A model generated the notes under the pieces. That model made no database searches. It was given only the letters and a program-made list of their open reading frames with translations, and was not told where the DNA came from. Both the position numbers and the translations under genes were made by a program. This document shows, piece by piece, positions 47,081 through 59,192 of a DNA stretch of 64,000 nucleotides. Every line of letters begins with the position of its first letter. Position 1 is the first letter of the stretch. This DNA comes from Orobanche coerulescens (lineage: Eukaryota > Streptophyta > Magnoliopsida > Lamiales > Orobanchaceae): NCBI GenBank assembly GCA_033398695.1, contig CM065814.1, positions 105,092,501 to 105,156,500 of the forward strand, read 5' to 3'.

Positions 47081-47647
47081 TTATGGCAGACCGCGAACTA
47101 GATCATATTTAGAGAGTTTTGAAATGTTGGGTAAGGATGTATGTCCTAATTTTCGATGCCATAAAAATACATTTTCATCTAAGGTCATAAGACATTTTTC
47201 GTTGAAAGTGTTTTCATCACTGAGATCAACAATATAAATATTTCCACTTCTTAAACCAATAAAAGCAACTTTATTATTTTTAAAGGCGGTACCGTGAGTT
47301 TCAAAAAGAATTTTAAAACCTTCATTGCATAGTTGAGATACACTCGGTAAATTATGATGTAACCCTTCAACAAATAAAACATTATTAATAGAGGGAGAAG
47401 GTTCCTTACCAACTTTACCGGTGTCCATAATCTTCCCCTTTTTGTTATCGCCAAAGGTCACGTATCCTTGTTCTGGATATTCAAAATCTTCGAACAACTC
47501 TTTGGTGCCACACATGTGTCTTGAGCAACCATTGTCGATGTACCATTTGTTCTTCTTGGAGCAAGGTACCTGCATGAATAGTTTGTTTTGGTTGTTCTGG
47601 TACCCAAGTCCTTTTGGATCCTCCAAAGTTAATAACGCTAATGGCAT
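47081..47647 (-). pseudogene. Copia 1 protease and GAG-pre-integrase region
   Basis: It reads KWYIDNGCSRHMCG where copia proteases have D-S/T-G, so the active-site Ser is Asn. The pre-integrase part (FLWHRKLGHTSLPNISKLSK) follows. The frame itself is open for 188 codons. Confidence 0.8.
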
Positions 47648-47818
47648 TCGGAACTATCGTCCCTTTAGGAACCAAAATTTGGCGAATTTTTTTTTGTCCT
47701 CATTTTTTAATGGACTTTATTGTTACCTTCTTCATTCAATTCTCGTACATGATTCTGATTCCTGGTTTCCTTAATTTTGTCAGGATTTATAAGAGATTAT
47801 TCTCTTTTAAATAGATCG

Positions 47819-49262
47819 AAACCAAGACTGTGTTTTAACAAAGGAGATTTTTGAATGGACAAAAGTTTCTCAAATTTCTCATTATTGAGAGTAAATTTGT
47901 TCATTATATATTTTAATTCTTTTTGAGTTTTTGACAACTCAAATTTCAAATTATTTTCATTATTAATGCAAGAGGTGTGATCTAACTCAATACTTTTGCC
48001 TTTATTTCATAGATTTAAATTTTCTACCTTGAGAGATTTTATTTTCCTTTTCAAAGATATGTTTATTTTAACCATCTCATCGTATTTGTTGTACAATGAT
48101 TCAAAGGCGTTTAGAAGTTCATCATCCTTATTATATTCACAAAAATCTAAAAGAACATCATCGTTAATAGAACCAACCTCATTGATGGATTCTTTAGATT
48201 CAAGAGCCATAAGAGTGAGACTAGATTCCTTGATATCTTTGATTTCGTCCTCGTCATCGCTCCAAGAGGCAATTAGAACATCCTTCTTTTTGTACCGTTC
48301 ATTTTGACTTTTGTTACACGACAGTCCTTGGCATAGTTCCCAGATTGACCACACCTACGACAATTATTGTCAAATTTTTTCGTAGGAACATAATGATTTT
48401 TTATTTGGCCGGTTATGGAATCTTGACTAAGAGCACTTCACCTTTTTTGAATTAGATTCTTATATCTTCTCACCTTTTTTATGTAGAGAGAAATTTCTTC
48501 ATCATCCTCATTTTCCATAACTTCATCATCGTCGATATCGGCTTTGAGTGCGACAACGTTCTCATAGGACTTAGATTTGGAGTGTCTATATTTTAGCACA
48601 ATCTCATAGTTTATAAGAGATCCTATGAGGGCACTGAACTCAAGTTTGTTTAGGTCCTTCGATTCCATGATTGCCATCACTGTGGCATCACATTCACGTG
48701 GAAGAGACCGTAGGATCTTCTTCACCTTGTCGCTGCTTGATATAGGCTTCCCAAATGACACAAGACCATTGGTTATTGCTGAGAAGCGATTCAACATGTT
48801 TTTGATGGTTTCGTCATCCTTCATGGAGAAGAGTTCCTAGTCGTGGAGGAGCATGTTAATTTTGGTTTCTTTGAATTGACTCGTTCCCTCATGGGTGACT
48901 TCAAGAATCTCCCATATTTCTTTAACGCTTTCATATGCAGAGATTCGATTGAGTTCTTTGGGATTTAGTGCACAATATAGGAGTTGAGTATCACGCGAAT
49001 TTATATGCGTGTTTTTCCAGTCTTCATCATTATATTCGCCGAATTTCTTCAACGATCCATCTTTCCTTTTGCAAATCTTGGGACCAAGTACACATTTACT
49101 TTCATCAATATCGTAGGCTTGGACAAATATAGCCATTTTTTCTTCCAAGTAATAAAATTAGAGCCATCGAAGAAAGGTGGACGGTTGAGAGCATACCTTC
49201 GGTCTGAGCCACAAGTGCCATTGCGGATCTTCCTCTGGTGGTTAAACCGATATAAGAGGTGA
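47819..49262 (-). pseudogene. Copia 1 gag
   Basis: The gag core starts around 49190 (RPPFFDGSNFITWKKK), continues at 48837-49148 (FVQAYDIDESKCVLGPKICK, ESVKEIWEILEVTHEG) and after a TAG at 48837 resumes in the same frame at 48824-48438. A zinc-knuckle segment lies near 48330 and a long Lys/Glu-rich helical tail at 48007-48300. Gag forms the particle. It is broken by a stop and shifts. Confidence 0.8.
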
Positions 49263-49280
49263 CCCGATCCGATACCAATT

Positions 49281-49594
49281 GATAGAGCAAAATCTCTACT
49301 ACAAGGGGGGTTGAATAGTGGATAGAACTTTTTAGGTAAATCAAAAATATAACTTGCAAAAATAATAGACGACAGCAAGATTTATAGAGGTTCGGTCCAA
49401 AACGAGACCTACGTCCTCTCTTCGTTCCTTTTCTATTGGCTTAAGAAAACCACACACAACTTTGCCTCGTCTTGTATAGGTCCGAGCACAACCGTTACAC
49501 AGCTTGTTTTCTATTGGTCCAAGCACAACCAATCACTCGGTAATAAATTTCTCTTCTAGTGTTCTATAGGAACTAGAAAATCCTCACTTACGAT
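49281..49594 (-). repeat. Partial 5' LTR of copia 1
   Basis: 314 bp of LTR end (minus strand), with CTATAAATC near 49380 and CTATTCAACCCCCC close to the end. Its upstream part was displaced by copia 2 and would lie beyond the window. Confidence 0.65.
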
Positions 49595-51174
49595 TGTTAG
49601 AGTTTAATCTTAATAATGTTGGATCAATGATCCTAATAACACCGGATTAAGACTCTTTGAGGGCATTGTACTTGTTATTATGTAAATCATTATCAGAAGG
49701 CAATTGTATGTTTCTTTATTTACTGGTAGTCACTGGCATTCCTGACTCGTAAATATATATATAGAGAGAGAAACTAGTCCGTGTATTTGAGAGCAAAACA
49801 TTCCACTCCTTATTGGATAAGGGTATCGGCACTGGAAAGGTTTATGGCTCAAATACTTAATCATTCGCAAGTCGATGAAACTTCACTAGGCGTAAAGTTT
49901 TTGTGAAGACTTATATGACGTGCTCTTTGACTTGTCGAGTGCCTTTCGATCACTATTGGTTAGTGGGAGCATACGTTATAGGTATGCTAATGAGAGTAGT
50001 ATACTCGAATCGACTCACCCTCGATTCGTCACACAGATTTCACTCCAGGACAGTCAATGACGTCGAAAGGTTGTGATAGGTATTCGTGAACCTTCGAATT
50101 AAGGATTTAGTAGGGATAAGCTAGTGACGTTAATATTTTCATTAGAGTAGTTCGACCAAGAAAACTGGAAGGTGGGGGTCAACCTCGACGTGCATCTTGA
50201 CGGGCAAGTAGCAGGTTCTACTAAATGCCAAGATAGGATTCTTTCTCCTGTAAGTGAACGGGTATATGTTATATGCGGTTATTGGCAGATTAAGTCTTTG
50301 GCCAAAGCATTGGAGCTAGTTGTATTGGATACACGAGAGCTCAGTGATCTCGATTTGCATTAACTCATGCATAGCGTCAAGTACAGATAGGGTTTGACTG
50401 ACCGTGACCCTATAACTTGATCGGGACATTTGAAAGAAGGGTACATATACTGGTATTCAAGACATAAAGGTTTTGGAATGATCCCCATCAATCGTTCTCA
50501 GTTAGGGTACAGTGTAGGCCGCCTAGCTGGCTAGGTGTGTTACTACTCTTTGGTTCCTCCCATTGCTAACTGAGACGGACCTGCCAAGTCGCGCAATATG
50601 ATTGATGACGGAATGAATCGAGATTATTCTCTTTTAATGAATATTAGATATTGGATATCTAATTTATTGGACATTGGATGTATATTGGACATTGGATGTC
50701 TAATTAATTTCAGGACATTGGATGTCTAAATTAATTTATTGTATAAATTAATTTACGGCCTAATGAATTAAATAAATTACTGGCTAATTTATTTGATTCA
50801 CATATATAATTATTTCTTATAAAAATTAATTATTGTATTTGATATAATTAATTAATTGGATTAATTGATTGATATAAATCCATCAAGACGGAATGGATTT
50901 TATCGGATTGGACTCGCGGGAGTCCGAAACGAACCGAACTCCATAATTCCTTCAACATGGCCGCCCCTCCCCTTTAATCATGCAAGGATAGTCTTGTGTT
51001 CCACATAATGTGGTGGGAGACTTGTGATTTTAAATCATAAGACAAATCATTGTTAGAATATAAAAACATGAGATGTTTTTATCAAGGGGATAAGGTATCA
51101 TGTGAATGATTGTTGAAGATATGTTAAAAGTCGTCCTCCCCTCATTTTCCTTGGTGACTTACGGTTCATTCATT

Positions 51175-51243
<69 letters not shown>

Positions 51244-51691
51244 AGTTGTCTTCTTCATTCTTCCATCACCATGATCATCTTCTTCAATTTTCTTGGAGAA
51301 AAACTGAAAGAAAATATTGAGAGAAAATATATATGTACACTTAGAGTGATATAGATTATAGTTAAAGCTCCTATCACTTTGTTCTAGCTGTGTCCTTAGA
51401 GGACAACGAAGGGGAAGTCGTTCCGATCGTTTCTCCGGCGCGTGGCAAGTAGAGACGCGGTGTTTTCGGCGTTTGGATCATCCAAGAGCTTGTTGCGGAT
51501 TGGATTCGTAGGGAACATCATCTTCTCAACAATTGAATCAATGGACTACAAGGGTATGATATCGTATCTTCCTCTTTGTTCATTTTATATTCGTATGTAT
51601 GTAGCTTGAATCGATCCTCTTGAGGGATTCGTATTGCACTTCATATTTTCGCTTCCGCTGCGCCTTCGTTTTTGGTGTGCGAATCACAACA
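49595..51691 (+). repeat. 5' LTR of copia 2
   Basis: 2097 bp with inverted ends TGTT/AACA. A TATATATATAGAG box is at about 49755-49768. An uninterrupted GA microsatellite of about 60 bp is at 51179-51239. Open frames here (50172, 51106) are not genes. Confidence 0.8.
51179..51239 (+). repeat. (GA)n microsatellite
   Basis: About 30 uninterrupted GA units inside the copia 2 LTR. Confidence 0.95.
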
Positions 51692-53399
51692 ATGGTATCG
51701 GATCCAGGTTTTGCGATCGTATGTATGATATTTAGCATTTGGAATGCTTGATTGGGTGTTCGTATGATTTGGAATCATAATAGTTTTAATCGTTGATTTT
51801 CAATTGTTCATCTAAAAATTAATTTTTCATGATTTTATGTTACAATATAAATCTATTTTTCTTTTGAAAAATTGATTTAAATGTGTAATATAAAGATTAG
51901 TAAAATATTATTTTTGCAATCAGGGCGAAAAAAAATGAGCCGAAAATGTGAATAGAACCGACAGCTTGGAGCTGGCTAGGCGCTGCCGTGCTATCCCAAG
52001 CAGCGGATCGCGATCCGGCCATGCGGGCTGGACCTGCTCGGCAGCCTACCGGGCGCTTCCAGGCAGTGGATCACGATCCGGCCATGCGGTTCGGCCCTGA
52101 TCGGCATCCTGCTGGGCAGTGTCCCGGACTTGGACCGGCCGTGTTTTTCGACTCCGTTTTTTATTTTTCGTTCGGTAATTAATTTCCCATAAATTAAATT
52201 GGATTTAATTTGACTCAGATATAATTATGCTAATTTTATTCTTAGGGGAATTAATTTAATGAAATATCTTCTCATCCATAACAAGTTAAAATTAACGATT
52301 GTTTGAATTAGTTGGATTAATTCTTTTGGATGGATTTATTTATATTGATTGGATCAATAGTTAGATTAATTGTTATGCAATTAATTTTAATGTGATTTTT
52401 GCATTATTATTTGAATGGTGATGTAGTTCATGGACTTAGTTTTGAATCGTTTGTTTTCGATTGGGTTGTAAAGGCCGTTTTGAGCCTATTTATTTTTTCC
52501 TAGAGAAATGTGTATTTAGAATGCAACTTCAATGTAAAATTTATATGTAATGACGAAGACCGGAGGAAGATCCATTTGAGAGGACGAAGATTCAAGACTC
52601 AAGACATGTAATTAGATTACGATGTTTTTGGTTCTAGGAACGGTCCATGAACTACATATTGGTAGCAACTAGGTTGTGTATGTTTATTCATATGGTATGA
52701 ATGTCGACAAATGCGCTTAAATGTATTAATGTGCATAGTATAACATTAATCGCGAAAAATTCTCCCACGACAAAATATTAAGTTTAAAAAGTTTCGAGGT
52801 TTTCCTTCCCTCCATCGAGCTTTTAGAAAATTGAAATCCAAATCGGATGTGCTATGCTTCCAAATTATCGGGGTAGTCGTTCGGGGAGGGTCGCTAAATT
52901 CCGAGAGTGCATTGGATGTCTTTGGTTGGAGCAAATTTTATCCCTGGAAACCTATTCTGTTGCCGGATAAGATTCAATTGTGAAATTGATTAGCATCGAT
53001 GATATAAACTTAACATGTTCACGAACTATAGAAACCGTATAGGTTGAGGGGAGTGAACAAGGGGAAAAAGAAGATCAAATCATCCATTAGATGGGTTTGT
53101 GTTGGACACCACTTTATGAAGATTAATAGACTAGAAACCTGTTCGGTTGCCCTCTATTAAAATTTATAAAGAACTCGATCACCATTATGAAGTAATGTGA
53201 AGAAATGCTTCCGAATTTCACAAGGGAGTGTGTTATTCCGATAAAAGTATTGGAGCTGGATTAAAAGAACAGAAAAGACCTTAATTCTAAACTCAGATCA
53301 TAATTGAATAAGTCACTAATCAATATGTCGTACTTAATGCAGACAAACAAAAATCAACTCTCAAAATGACAATGAACCCATTTTCACTTCTACTCGAAA
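51692..53399 (+). other. Leader of copia 2
   Basis: 1.7 kb between primer site and gag, mostly AT-rich. GC-rich 51960-52145 has two related units containing GGATCGCGATCC and GGATCACGATCC about 64 bp apart, each followed by GGCCATGCGG. I see no gene. Confidence 0.55.
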
Positions 53400-54190
53400 A
53401 GAACACCTTAAATGGGCCTAACTTTGTGGATTAGCTCCGCAACCTGATGATAGTACTAAGTTTGGAGGCGCTGGGATACGTCTTGGAGGCAGACATTCCG
53501 GCGGCTCTGGTGCGGAGCAGAGCCAGTCAGGAAGATGTTGAAAACCACGAAAAGTGGGTTAAGGATGACATTAGAATTTATGTCTATTTGATGGCCTCTA
53601 TGTCTAATGAGTTTCAGAGAGCTCATGAGAAAATGACTTCTGCTAGGCAGATTTTATCTCACTTAATCGAGCTTTATGGTCAGCACAGTCGAACTGCTAG
53701 ATATTAGATATCCAAGCAACTGTTTGGTGCCAGGATGAGGGAAGGTGAGAAAGTTGGGGACCACGTCCTCAAAATGATTTCTATGGTCGAGAGATTGGAG
53801 GCTCTTGATTTTAGGATGCATGCTTCTCTCCAGACCGAGCTTATCCTGCAGTCTCTTCCTGATTCCTTATCACAATTTGTTATGAACTTCAACTGTAATG
53901 AAATTTCTTGCAATTTAGCAGGGTTGATGAACAAACTTGTAACCGCTTAGTCTCAGATGAAGACTCCGCGGATGAAGGAGTCTACTCTTGTGATTTCTTC
54001 TGGATCTCGGAGGTCCAAGAATAAGACGAAAAAGATAAAGAAGCAGATGAGACCACAAAACAAGGACTTTAAGGGTAAGGGCAAGGCCCCAATGGTTCCC
54101 AAGAGCAAGAAAGTGAAGACGGGCACATGTCTCAAATGCGGTGAACTGGGCCAATGGGCAAGAGACTGTCCGATCCTTCATGGAGCTTCA
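53400..54190 (+). pseudogene. Copia 2 gag with three TAG codons
   Basis: One frame runs from about 53400 to 54190, broken only by TAG at about 53431, 53705 and 53948. It shows the UBN2-type gag core (MIVLSLEALGYVLEADIPAA, ARQILSHLIELYG, MREGEKVGDHVLKMI) and a zinc knuckle CLKCGELGQWARDC in which the usual His is Gln. Gypsy 3 cuts it just after the knuckle. Nonsense codons plus the lost zinc ligand show long inactivity. Confidence 0.85.
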
Positions 54191-54695
54191 TGTAACACCC
54201 CAATTCTCTTACAGGTAATTACACGCCATAGGACCCACCAGGGCCTACCAGGCTGACATCACAAACACACACAATAACTCAATAATACGAAAACGTAACT
54301 AAAAATAAAATGGGGCTGTGGCCTTGGCCAAAATGTGCAAGTTCAGTACAATTTAAAATATAATCCAAGGACATCACCCGACGAACAACATCGTACTCCA
54401 GTACATTATTAAAAGTGAAACGAAAATAGACACATTCCAAAACACTGACTCGAGCTCTTCAACATCTCAGTTGCCCGTCAACTCCGTGTGGACCACGTGT
54501 AGGCTCCTGATTCTCGATACCACCTGAAATGCATAAACATTCCACCCCAACGAGGGGTTAGCAATAACAGCTAGTGCAAGTACAATATTATGATATTTTA
54601 ATACACAAGCATTTCCCAAAAATTATTTATAAAATATTTCATAGTCATGATATTCCGGAATACCCATCATCATTCATCAATCAAAAACATCACTC

Positions 54696-54935
54696 AAGGT
54701 AATTCTCGCGCAAGACCACTCGGCCAAGTCCCTGTGGGCCCCGTCGAGCCAATCCCCAGGTGAGAATACCTCCCCTCAAAGGTAACCCTCGTGCAAGACC
54801 ACTCGGCCAATTCCCTGTGGGCCCCGTCGAGCCAATCCCCAGGTGAGAATACCTCCCCTCGAAGGTAACCCTCGCGCAAGACCACACAACCAAGTCCCTA
54901 TGTGCCCCGTTGAGCAACCCCAGGTGAGAGTACCC
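54696..54935 (-). repeat. 83-bp tandem repeat, three copies
   Basis: Units start at 54696, 54779 and 54862, each with GGCCCCGTCGAGCCAATCCC or a variant. The third is more diverged. Confidence 0.85.
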
Positions 54936-55558
54936 CTATAACATCCTTACAACACTCCAACATCACAATTTCATTACCGAAGTGCATGCCATAATATAAA
55001 GCAATAAAGTACTTGCCTTGGTTCCTAAAATACGAAGTGAACGACGAACGAAAAAGGCTTTGGTCCGGATTATCTCCAAATTCCGATCCTAACAACAATA
55101 GAGACTCAATCAACTACAATCCCACTGAAAAACCAAGAATCATACGAAGTTCTACCCCTAGGGACAATATAACGAACACTATGAAGGCATAAGGGTTAAA
55201 CTTGATCAATGAAGGGAAAAAATCGGATTTAATCCACAAAACTTCTAGGAAAACATAAAACCATGATTACACAACTATAATCCACCATCAATCGAAGCAA
55301 AAAAAATGAAAGGAAAACGAATTATAGCCAAGAACCCTAAAATTAGGTATAATGCCAAAATACCTCACTCAATTCAACGATGAAATGGTGGAAGGAAGAT
55401 GGTTGATTTGTGCTATAATCTTCAATTCCGAGTTATAAGATGATAGAATGTAATATCCGAGTGAAATCGCCCAAAAACTCCAAGGAGGAGTGAAAAAATG
55501 AGAGGAAAAGGAGGAAATGGGGTTAAAACACCCGTCTGTCCTATATATACTGGACGGA

Positions 55559-55760
55559 ACACGGCGCAACAAACGGCCCAACCAGCGCCGTGTTCATCGC
55601 CGTATTGTAAGTCAGTGAGCGGCCGCTATGTGACACAGCGCAAGACACGGCGCAAAGTGTCGCGGGTCTTGCACCGTGTTGCGAGACAGTGCGCGCACCT
55701 GTGCGACATGGCGCACAGACACGGCGCAAAGTGACGCGGGTCTTGCGCCGTTTTGCACAG
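55559..55760 (-). promoter_or_regulatory. CpG-rich inverted-repeat cluster in gypsy 3 U3
   Basis: GACACGGCGCAAAGTG occurs at about 55643 and 55717, each followed about 18 bases later by the inverse TTGC(A/G)CCGT. Further copies are at 55559 and 55584. It lies upstream of the TATA box, as the palindrome arrays of the other LTRs do. Confidence 0.6.
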
Positions 55761-55997
55761 GTCATGCCAGACAGCCTCTGGTCACATGACGACGCTACCA
55801 CAACTGAGAAAGACGATAAAACCACAACATGACATGCCGACCCAACGGTCAGAGAAAACACAAGCAACGAAAAATATCCAATAAATCACAACGGTCCGTG
55901 GTGAACAACCACAAATCGAACAATAACAATTAAACCGGGAAATAAAAGGTACGAGTTTTACATTCCTCCCCTCTAACAAAAAGGTTCATCCCGAAAC

Positions 55998-58900
55998 TTA
56001 AAATGTGAAAAATTCCGGATATTTCGACTTCATACTGTCCCCGGTTTCCCATATAGCTTCCTCCGTCCCATGTCTTGACCATTACACCTTCACTAACGTA
56101 ATAGCTTTGCGTCTAAGTTGTTTTACTCGATGCTCCAAAATCTGGATCGACTTCTCTTCAAACGTAACATCAGAACCCAATTCAATTTCCCCGAAATCAA
56201 TGACATGGCTAGGATCTGACACGTACTTCCTCAACTGTGAGACATGAAACAGATTATGCACATGACTAAACGACGGCGGAAGTCCCAAACGATAGGCGAT
56301 ATCCCCAACTCGCTCCAAAATCTTAAAGGGTCTCATATATCTCGGGCTAAGTTTAACCTTCCGACCGAAGCGGTAAACTCCTCGAGTCGGTGACACCTTC
56401 AGTAAAATGTGATTTCCAACCTCAAACTCCAAAGGTCTATGACGTGTGTCGGCATAGGACTTCTGTCCACTCTGAGCCATCAATAGCCTATCACGGATCA
56501 GAGCAATCTTTTCTATCGTCTCAACTACCAAATCCAGTTCAATACCTATCAAATCAGATGCGTCATCCCAACATAAAGCTGATCTACACCTCCTTCCGTA
56601 CAAGGCCTCAAATGGTGCCATTTTAATCGAGGCATGCCAACTGTTTTTGTACGTGAACTCGACTAATGGCAGGTGTGACTCCCAATCATCCCTCCAGTCT
56701 AAAGCACAGGCTCTCAACATATCCTCCAGTGTCTGTATAGTCCGCTCCAACTATCTATCTGTCTGAGGGTGATAAGATGTACTGAGTCTCAGCTCAGTAC
56801 CCAAAGCTCGATGGACAGCCTGCCAGAAATGTGATACGAACCGGCCATATCGATCCGAAACAATACTCTTAGGACTCCCATGCAGTCTCACGATCCGCAA
56901 TAAATACCTGTGCCAATCTCTCCGGTCCCAAAGTACCCTTAATACCCAGGAAATGAGCAGATTTGGTTAGTCGATCGACAATGACCCAAATCATGTTCAT
57001 TCTAGTCCTAGTCTTAGGCATACTGGTAATCAAATCCATAGAAATATCATACCAATTCCACTTCGGAATAGGAAGTGGTCGCAATATCCCCGCGGGTCGC
57101 TGATGCTCAAACTTGACCTGCGGTCAGGTCAAACATTTCGACACAAACTCGCTAACGTCCATCTTCAAATTACTCCACCAGAAGTTACTCCTTACATCCT
57201 TGTACATTTTGCTTATACCCGGATGTATGTACTGTGAGCTTCTCTCAAAATATTCTGTCTCAACTCAATATCGCACGGGACACATAACCTGCCACGAAAT
57301 CTTAAAATTTCATCATCATGAACTACAAATCCCGGAGCTTTCCCTTTCTTCATGTCCTCCATCAACTGAACTAGGGATGGGTCATCGTACTGTTTCGCCT
57401 TGATATCATCAATCAAAGACGAAGTGATTTCTAATGTACATAGTTGACCCTGAACTCTCTGAATCCAAACTTCGATATCTTGACAAATCAAATCCCACTG
57501 GATCCTGCTTTGAGGCGTAAGTACCTCTAACATCTGTAAAGCCATCGGTCTACGGCTCAACGCGTCCGCCACTACATTGGCCTTGTCTGGATGGTAAAGA
57601 ATCTCAAGATCGTAATCCTTAATTAATTCAAACCACCTACGCTGCCTCATGTTCAATTCTTTCTGGCTGAAGATATACTTCAAACTCTTGTGATCTGTGT
57701 AAATCTTACATGACAACCCATAGAGATAATGCCTCTAAAATTTTAAAGCGAAAACAACTACAGCTAGCTCCAAATCATGTCTAGGGTAATTTGTTTCATA
57801 TAGTTTTAACTGTCGAGAAGCATAAGCAATCACCCTATCCCTCTGCATTAGAAAACAACCAAGTTCGAGACCCGAAGCATCACTATAGATAACAAAATCT
57901 TCAGTACCCTGAGGTAATGACAATACGGACGCCGAAGTTAACCGCCTCTTTAACTCATCTAAATTGTTCTGTCTCTCCACACTCCACTCAAACTTCTGGG
58001 ATTTCTGGAGCAATTGAGTAAGTGGTCGAGCGATTTTCGAAAATCCCTCGACAAACCTACGATAATACCCAACAAGTCCCAAGAAACTCCGTGTCTCCTC
58101 CACATTCCTAGGTGGTTCCCATTCTATAATTTCCACTATCTTCTGAGGATCCACCCGAACTCCTTCAGCTGAAATTACGAGCCCAATAAAAGTTACTATC
58201 TTAAGCCAAAACTCACACTTTGAAAACTTTGCGTAAAGTTTCTCTATTCTCAAGGTATTCAACATTATATGGAGGTGTTCAGCGTGATCTACCTCGTTCT
58301 GTGAGTAGATAAGAATGTCGTCAATGAAAACAACTACAAATTTATCAAGATAATCAATGAAGACTTTATTCATCAACTGCATAAACACGGCGGGAGCATT
58401 ATTTAAACCAAACGGCATAACCACGAACTCATAGTGACTATAACGGGTACGAAAAGCAGTCTTCGGAATGTCTGAATCTCGAATCCTAAGATGATAATAT
58501 CCCGAACGCAAGTCGATCTTAGAGAAAATAGTAGCTCCCTGAAGATGGTCGAACAAGTCATCTATATGGGGCAATGGATACTTGTTCTTGATGGTCAGCT
58601 TGTTCAACTCCCGATAATCAATGCACAGACGGAACGAGCCGTCTTTCTTCTTAACGAAGAGGACTGGTGCACCCCAAGGGGAAGCACTCGGTCGAATATA
58701 CCCTTTGTCAAGAAGCTCAACCAGGTGCTTTTTCAGTTCTAACATCTCAGTAGGTTCCATACGATACGGTGCACGAGAAACAAGTGTTGCACTCGACTCG
58801 AGATCAATGGAAAACTCTACATCTCTAGGTGGGGGTAAACCCGGGAGATCATCCGGAAATGTATCAGGATACTCGCTCACAACTGGAATCGATGATAGAT

Positions 58901-59192
58901 CAACTCCACCATCATCGGTGCTCAGGGCATAGCACCAATAACCGATACAGTCTTGGTTCAGCAATTTCATCGCCTTGACGGCTGAAATCATTCTGCCCGA
59001 ACTACCCAGATTACAACCCGTGAAAGTATGCTCGACACCATCCTCAGCTAATATAGAAAAAGTTCGAATCCGATAGTTCATAATAGCACCATGACGAACC
59101 AACCAATCATCTCTGAGAATCACATCCTCACCCTTCAGACTACTACATTGAGGTCCGAAGGCTAATCCCAGCTCCCAATGTACACAGGGCAA
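55998..59192 (-). pseudogene. Gypsy 3 pol: RT, RNase H, integrase, chromodomain-like end
   Basis: RT (57735-59192) is open for 485 codons: [44 protein letters not shown] active site, [19 protein letters not shown], then RNase H ([10 protein letters not shown]). A TAG replaces the Trp codon usual before RHYLYG (57732-57734) and the same frame goes on to 57213 ([27 protein letters not shown]). Integrase follows in another frame (ISMDLITSMPK at 57030) and at 56082-56750 (ERTIQTLEDMLRACALDW, ALYGRRCRS, then FHVSQLRKYV). A chromodomain-like tail ends at 55998. It has at least two nonsense codons and two frameshifts. Confidence 0.88.

Larger units (their letters stand above)
28583..49594 (-). mobile_element. 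Copia element 1 (SIRE/Maximus-like), split by Tekay B
   Basis: The domain order gag, protease, integrase, RT, RNase H on the minus strand is that of Ty1/copia. A long gag with a charged helical tail, and the QIYVDDIIIGATN active site text, fit the SIRE/Maximus lineage. Part of its 5' LTR is at 49281-49594 (ending CTATTCAACCCCCC...) and a primer site TGGTATCGGATC is near 49265-49277. Copia 2 has entered this LTR at 49594. The 3' LTR is not seen; a CACTA terminus follows at 28140, so the CACTA element probably lies within its 3' region. Confidence 0.8.
49595..54190 (+). mobile_element. Copia element 2, 5' part (continues beyond the window)
   Basis: The 5' LTR is 49595-51691 (TGTTAGAG...CACAACA), followed by primer site TGGTATCGGATCCAGG at 51693 and a gag relic. 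Gypsy 3 enters gag at 54190; protease through RNase H would lie past 64000. The preceding pentamer ACGAT (49590-49594) should be its target duplication. Confidence 0.8.
54191..55962 (-). repeat. 3' LTR of gypsy 3
   Basis: 1772 bp from TGTAACACCCC to TTTTACA in plus reading. An 83-bp tandem repeat in three copies is at 54696-54935. The TATA box (AGTATATATAGG, minus) is near 55540-55551, and 55559-55760 holds repeated ACACGGCGCAA/TTGCGCCGTGT motifs upstream of it. Confidence 0.85.

Noticed and set aside
51106..51354. 82-codon frame rich in Arg-Glu repeats
   Set aside because: It is a translation of the GA microsatellite in the copia 2 LTR.
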